From JBBAFS01 sp041655255 (lineage in GTDB: Bacteria; Spirochaetota; Spirochaetia; Sphaerochaetales; Sphaerochaetaceae): a DNA stretch of 17,399 nt. Of the stretch, positions 15,648-17,399 are shown piece by piece. A program made the translations under genes and the position numbers. A model generated the notes under the pieces. That model was not told the origin of the DNA, searched no databases, and saw only the letters and a list, made by a program, of their open reading frames with translations. Every line of letters starts with the position of its first letter. Position 1 is the first letter of the stretch. The stretch is from the NCBI GenBank assembly GCA_041655255.1, contig JBBAFS010000033.1, positions 1 through 17,399 on the forward strand. Reading direction: 5' to 3'.

Positions 15648-17399
15648 TTACAATTCGACGTATGTTTTTCCGTGTCCCCCATCCTCTTGGGTGGCAAAAT
15701 AGTATGTCTTGATATACGTAAGAGTGTGTAAGTAGCGGTGAATCCCTTCAGATAACACTCCATCGCCATACCCGTGGATAATAGAAAAACTCGATAATGA
15801 GTGGACTAAAGCGGCTTCAATTTGTTTTTTCACCTCTTCAAGAGCATCATCAAGGAACAACCCACGTACATCTATAACCGACTTTGCTTTTACGCTGGTA
15901 GGTACATACTGCACCAATGTTTTTGTTTTTTTGGTGGCTTTTGGTGAAATATCACTGATCTTCACAGTGATGCGCATAGTTCCTACTGCAACTACCACAC
16001 TATCTTTTTTCTCAAAACGGACAATTACGCCCTCATGTTTTTTCTCTCCCACATAGACACTCATCCCCTCTTGGAGTGTATCAGCTGACACTGAAGATTG
16101 TTTTTGATGTGAAAGTTTAGTATCAAGTGAAGCAATCTTTTGTTGATCTTCTCTCTTTTTTTGTTCTAGGGAGGAGATAAATGCTTTTACCTTTTGGGTC
16201 TTCTTTTTGGTAATCTCTCCTTCTCGTAATTCAGCAACGAGGTTTTCAAGCTCTTTCCGTTTCTCTGTGATAAAATGAGATAACTCAGCAATTCGCCCTT
16301 CACGAAGGTGGTACTCTGTTTGGGCAAGTCTCAATTTCTCCAACTCTAACGAGCGATGTAATTCGACACTCTCTTTTTCCCGCTTCTCCATAAGGGACTT
16401 TAACTGATCAACTTCTCGTTTCTTCTCCTCGAGTGATGAGATAATAGTAGAGATCTCTAAAGCCTCTTTACCAAGGTATTGAAAAGCTCGATCAATAATT
16501 GAAGAAGGGAGATTCATCCTTTGTGCTGTTTCAATCGCTCTACTTTCTCCCGGGAGACCTGTGAGGATACTAAAGGTGGGAGTATGGGTAGTACTGTCAA
16601 ACTCCATCGATGCGTTAAGCATCCTTTGGTTGGTATAAGCAAATTGTTTTAACACTGTGTGGTGACTGGTAATAATACTTAAAGAACCTTTCTCCATCAT
16701 ATATTCAATAATAGAGCGAGCTAAGGCTCCCCCTTGAACAGGATCTGTTCCAGTGCCTAATTCATCGAGTAACACCAAAGAAGAGTCATCCACCACATGA
16801 CAAATATCTGCAATGTGAGAAAGGTGAGCACTAAAGGTGGAAAGAGATTTCTCAATAGATTGATCGTCTCCCACATCGATAAAGACAGAATCAAACAGGG
16901 GTAATATTGAACCCTCTTGTAAGGGGACAAATCCAAGATGTTGATGCAAAAGAACAGCTAAGCCGATACTTTTCATCGTTACCGTCTTTCCCCCAGCATT
17001 AGGACCACTGATGAGGACACTATCGATATGTGAAGCAATATCGACGGTGATAGCTACTCCTTTCTCTTTTAACAAAGGGTGGAGAAAATCGACTAATAAG
17101 AGTCTACGTTCAGTTGATATTGTGGGGGCATGACAGTGGTATTCTTTGACCCAACGACTAATAGCATACAAACTCCCACCATAGGAGACTTGTTCAATTA
17201 AGAGATATAACTCCTTTTTCGCTGAACGTAAAAGAGTTGTTAACTCAGTGAGAATTTTAGCAATCTCTATGTCTATATTGTGTTGAGCCATCACCACATG
17301 GTTGTTTAGATCCACTAATGGAAATGGTTCAACAAAGAGAGTGGCGCCACTTCCGCTTGTTGAGTGGACAATAGCTTCATGGTGGCTTTTAAGGTCGCT
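15648..17399 (-). CDS. mutS2: MutS2 (5' end outside window)
   Basis: MutS2 is a MutS-family ATPase with a C-terminal Smr nuclease domain; in different bacteria it has been linked to suppressing recombination and to splitting collided ribosomes. The window holds the last 583 residues; the open frame continues past 17399, with in-frame STSGSGATLFVEPFPLVDLN just before an internal GTG at 17315. Visible in order, numbered in the fragment, are Walker A GPNAGGKT (132-139), Walker B LLDELGTGTD (210-219), a long charged coiled coil (about 320-430), a KOW-like segment (about 440-485) and an Smr domain (about 507-583) with DVRG, HGYGDG and the closing GGHGKTYVEL. All key motifs are intact. The downstream udp gene may be cotranscribed. 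Confidence 0.96.
   Translation of the reverse strand, partial: SDLKSHHEAIVHSTSGSGATLFVEPFPLVDLNNHVVMAQHNIDIEIAKILTELTTLLRSAKKELYLLIEQVSYGGSLYAISRWVKEYHCHAPTISTERRLLLVDFLHPLLKEKGVAITVDIASHIDSVLISGPNAGGKTVTMKSIGLAVLLHQHLGFVPLQEGSILPLFDSVFIDVGDDQSIEKSLSTFSAHLSHIADICHVVDDSSLVLLDELGTGTDPVQGGALARSIIEYMMEKGSLSIITSHHTVLKQFAYTNQRMLNASMEFDSTTHTPTFSILTGLPGESRAIETAQRMNLPSSIIDRAFQYLGKEALEISTIISSLEEKKREVDQLKSLMEKREKESVELHRSLELEKLRLAQTEYHLREGRIAELSHFITEKRKELENLVAELREGEITKKKTQKVKAFISSLEQKKREDQQKIASLDTKLSHQKQSSVSADTLQEGMSVYVGEKKHEGVIVRFEKKDSVVVAVGTMRITVKISDISPKATKKTKTLVQYVPTSVKAKSVIDVRGLFLDDALEEVKKQIEAALVHSLSSFSIIHGYGDGVLSEGIHRYLHTLTYIKTYYFATQEDGGHGKTYVEL

Noticed and set aside
17315..17315. GTG at 17315 as the start of mutS2
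   Set aside because: The frame stays open to the window edge and the upstream 28 codons encode a conserved MutS2 segment, so the real start is outside the window.

Overview
The window looks like chromosomal housekeeping DNA from a spirochaete with a fairly AT-rich genome. The main evidence is the gene order of the V-type ATPase operon (E, a DUF2764-type protein, A, B, D, I, K, with no genes for subunits C, F or G), which is the arrangement I know from Treponema and Borrelia. The pairing of uvrA with an LptD-like outer-membrane protein also fits, because as I recall the same two genes are neighbours in Treponema pallidum. I cannot name the genus from the sequence alone.

Layout, left to right. 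Positions 1-6078 (minus strand) hold ispG, uvrA and lptD, read in that order with overlapping ends; lptD runs off the left edge. A rho-independent terminator at 6108-6144 separates this group from the V-ATPase operon (6166-13366, minus strand: atpE, DUF2764 gene, atpA, atpB, atpD, atpI, atpK). A 250-bp AT-rich divergent intergenic region (about 13380-13630) carries candidate promoters for the ATPase operon on one side and for a class A flavodiiron protein on the other (13634-14821, plus strand). That gene meets a uridine phosphorylase gene (minus strand) tail to tail, and the two stop codons share four bases. Upstream of the phosphorylase, on the same strand, is the 3' part of mutS2, which enters from beyond the right edge.

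How the genes work together. The ATPase operon encodes a rotary ion pump whose membrane proteolipid keeps the residues that bind sodium in Enterococcus hirae, so it may be sodium-coupled. The flavodiiron protein would remove oxygen or nitric oxide, which suits an anaerobe or microaerophile. ispG makes isoprenoid precursors by the MEP pathway, uvrA serves nucleotide excision repair, and lptD belongs to the outer membrane. The phosphorylase salvages pyrimidine nucleosides, and MutS2 acts on recombination intermediates or stalled ribosomes.

I see no tRNA, rRNA, CRISPR array, insertion sequence, phage gene or defence system. Every stretch longer than 60 bp is accounted for except the intergenic region around 13500. 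I found no convincing undescribed system. The most useful leads are the missing ATPase stalk genes, the cysteine-free LptD, the terminator placed hard against ispG, and the long inverted repeat at the end of the phosphorylase gene.
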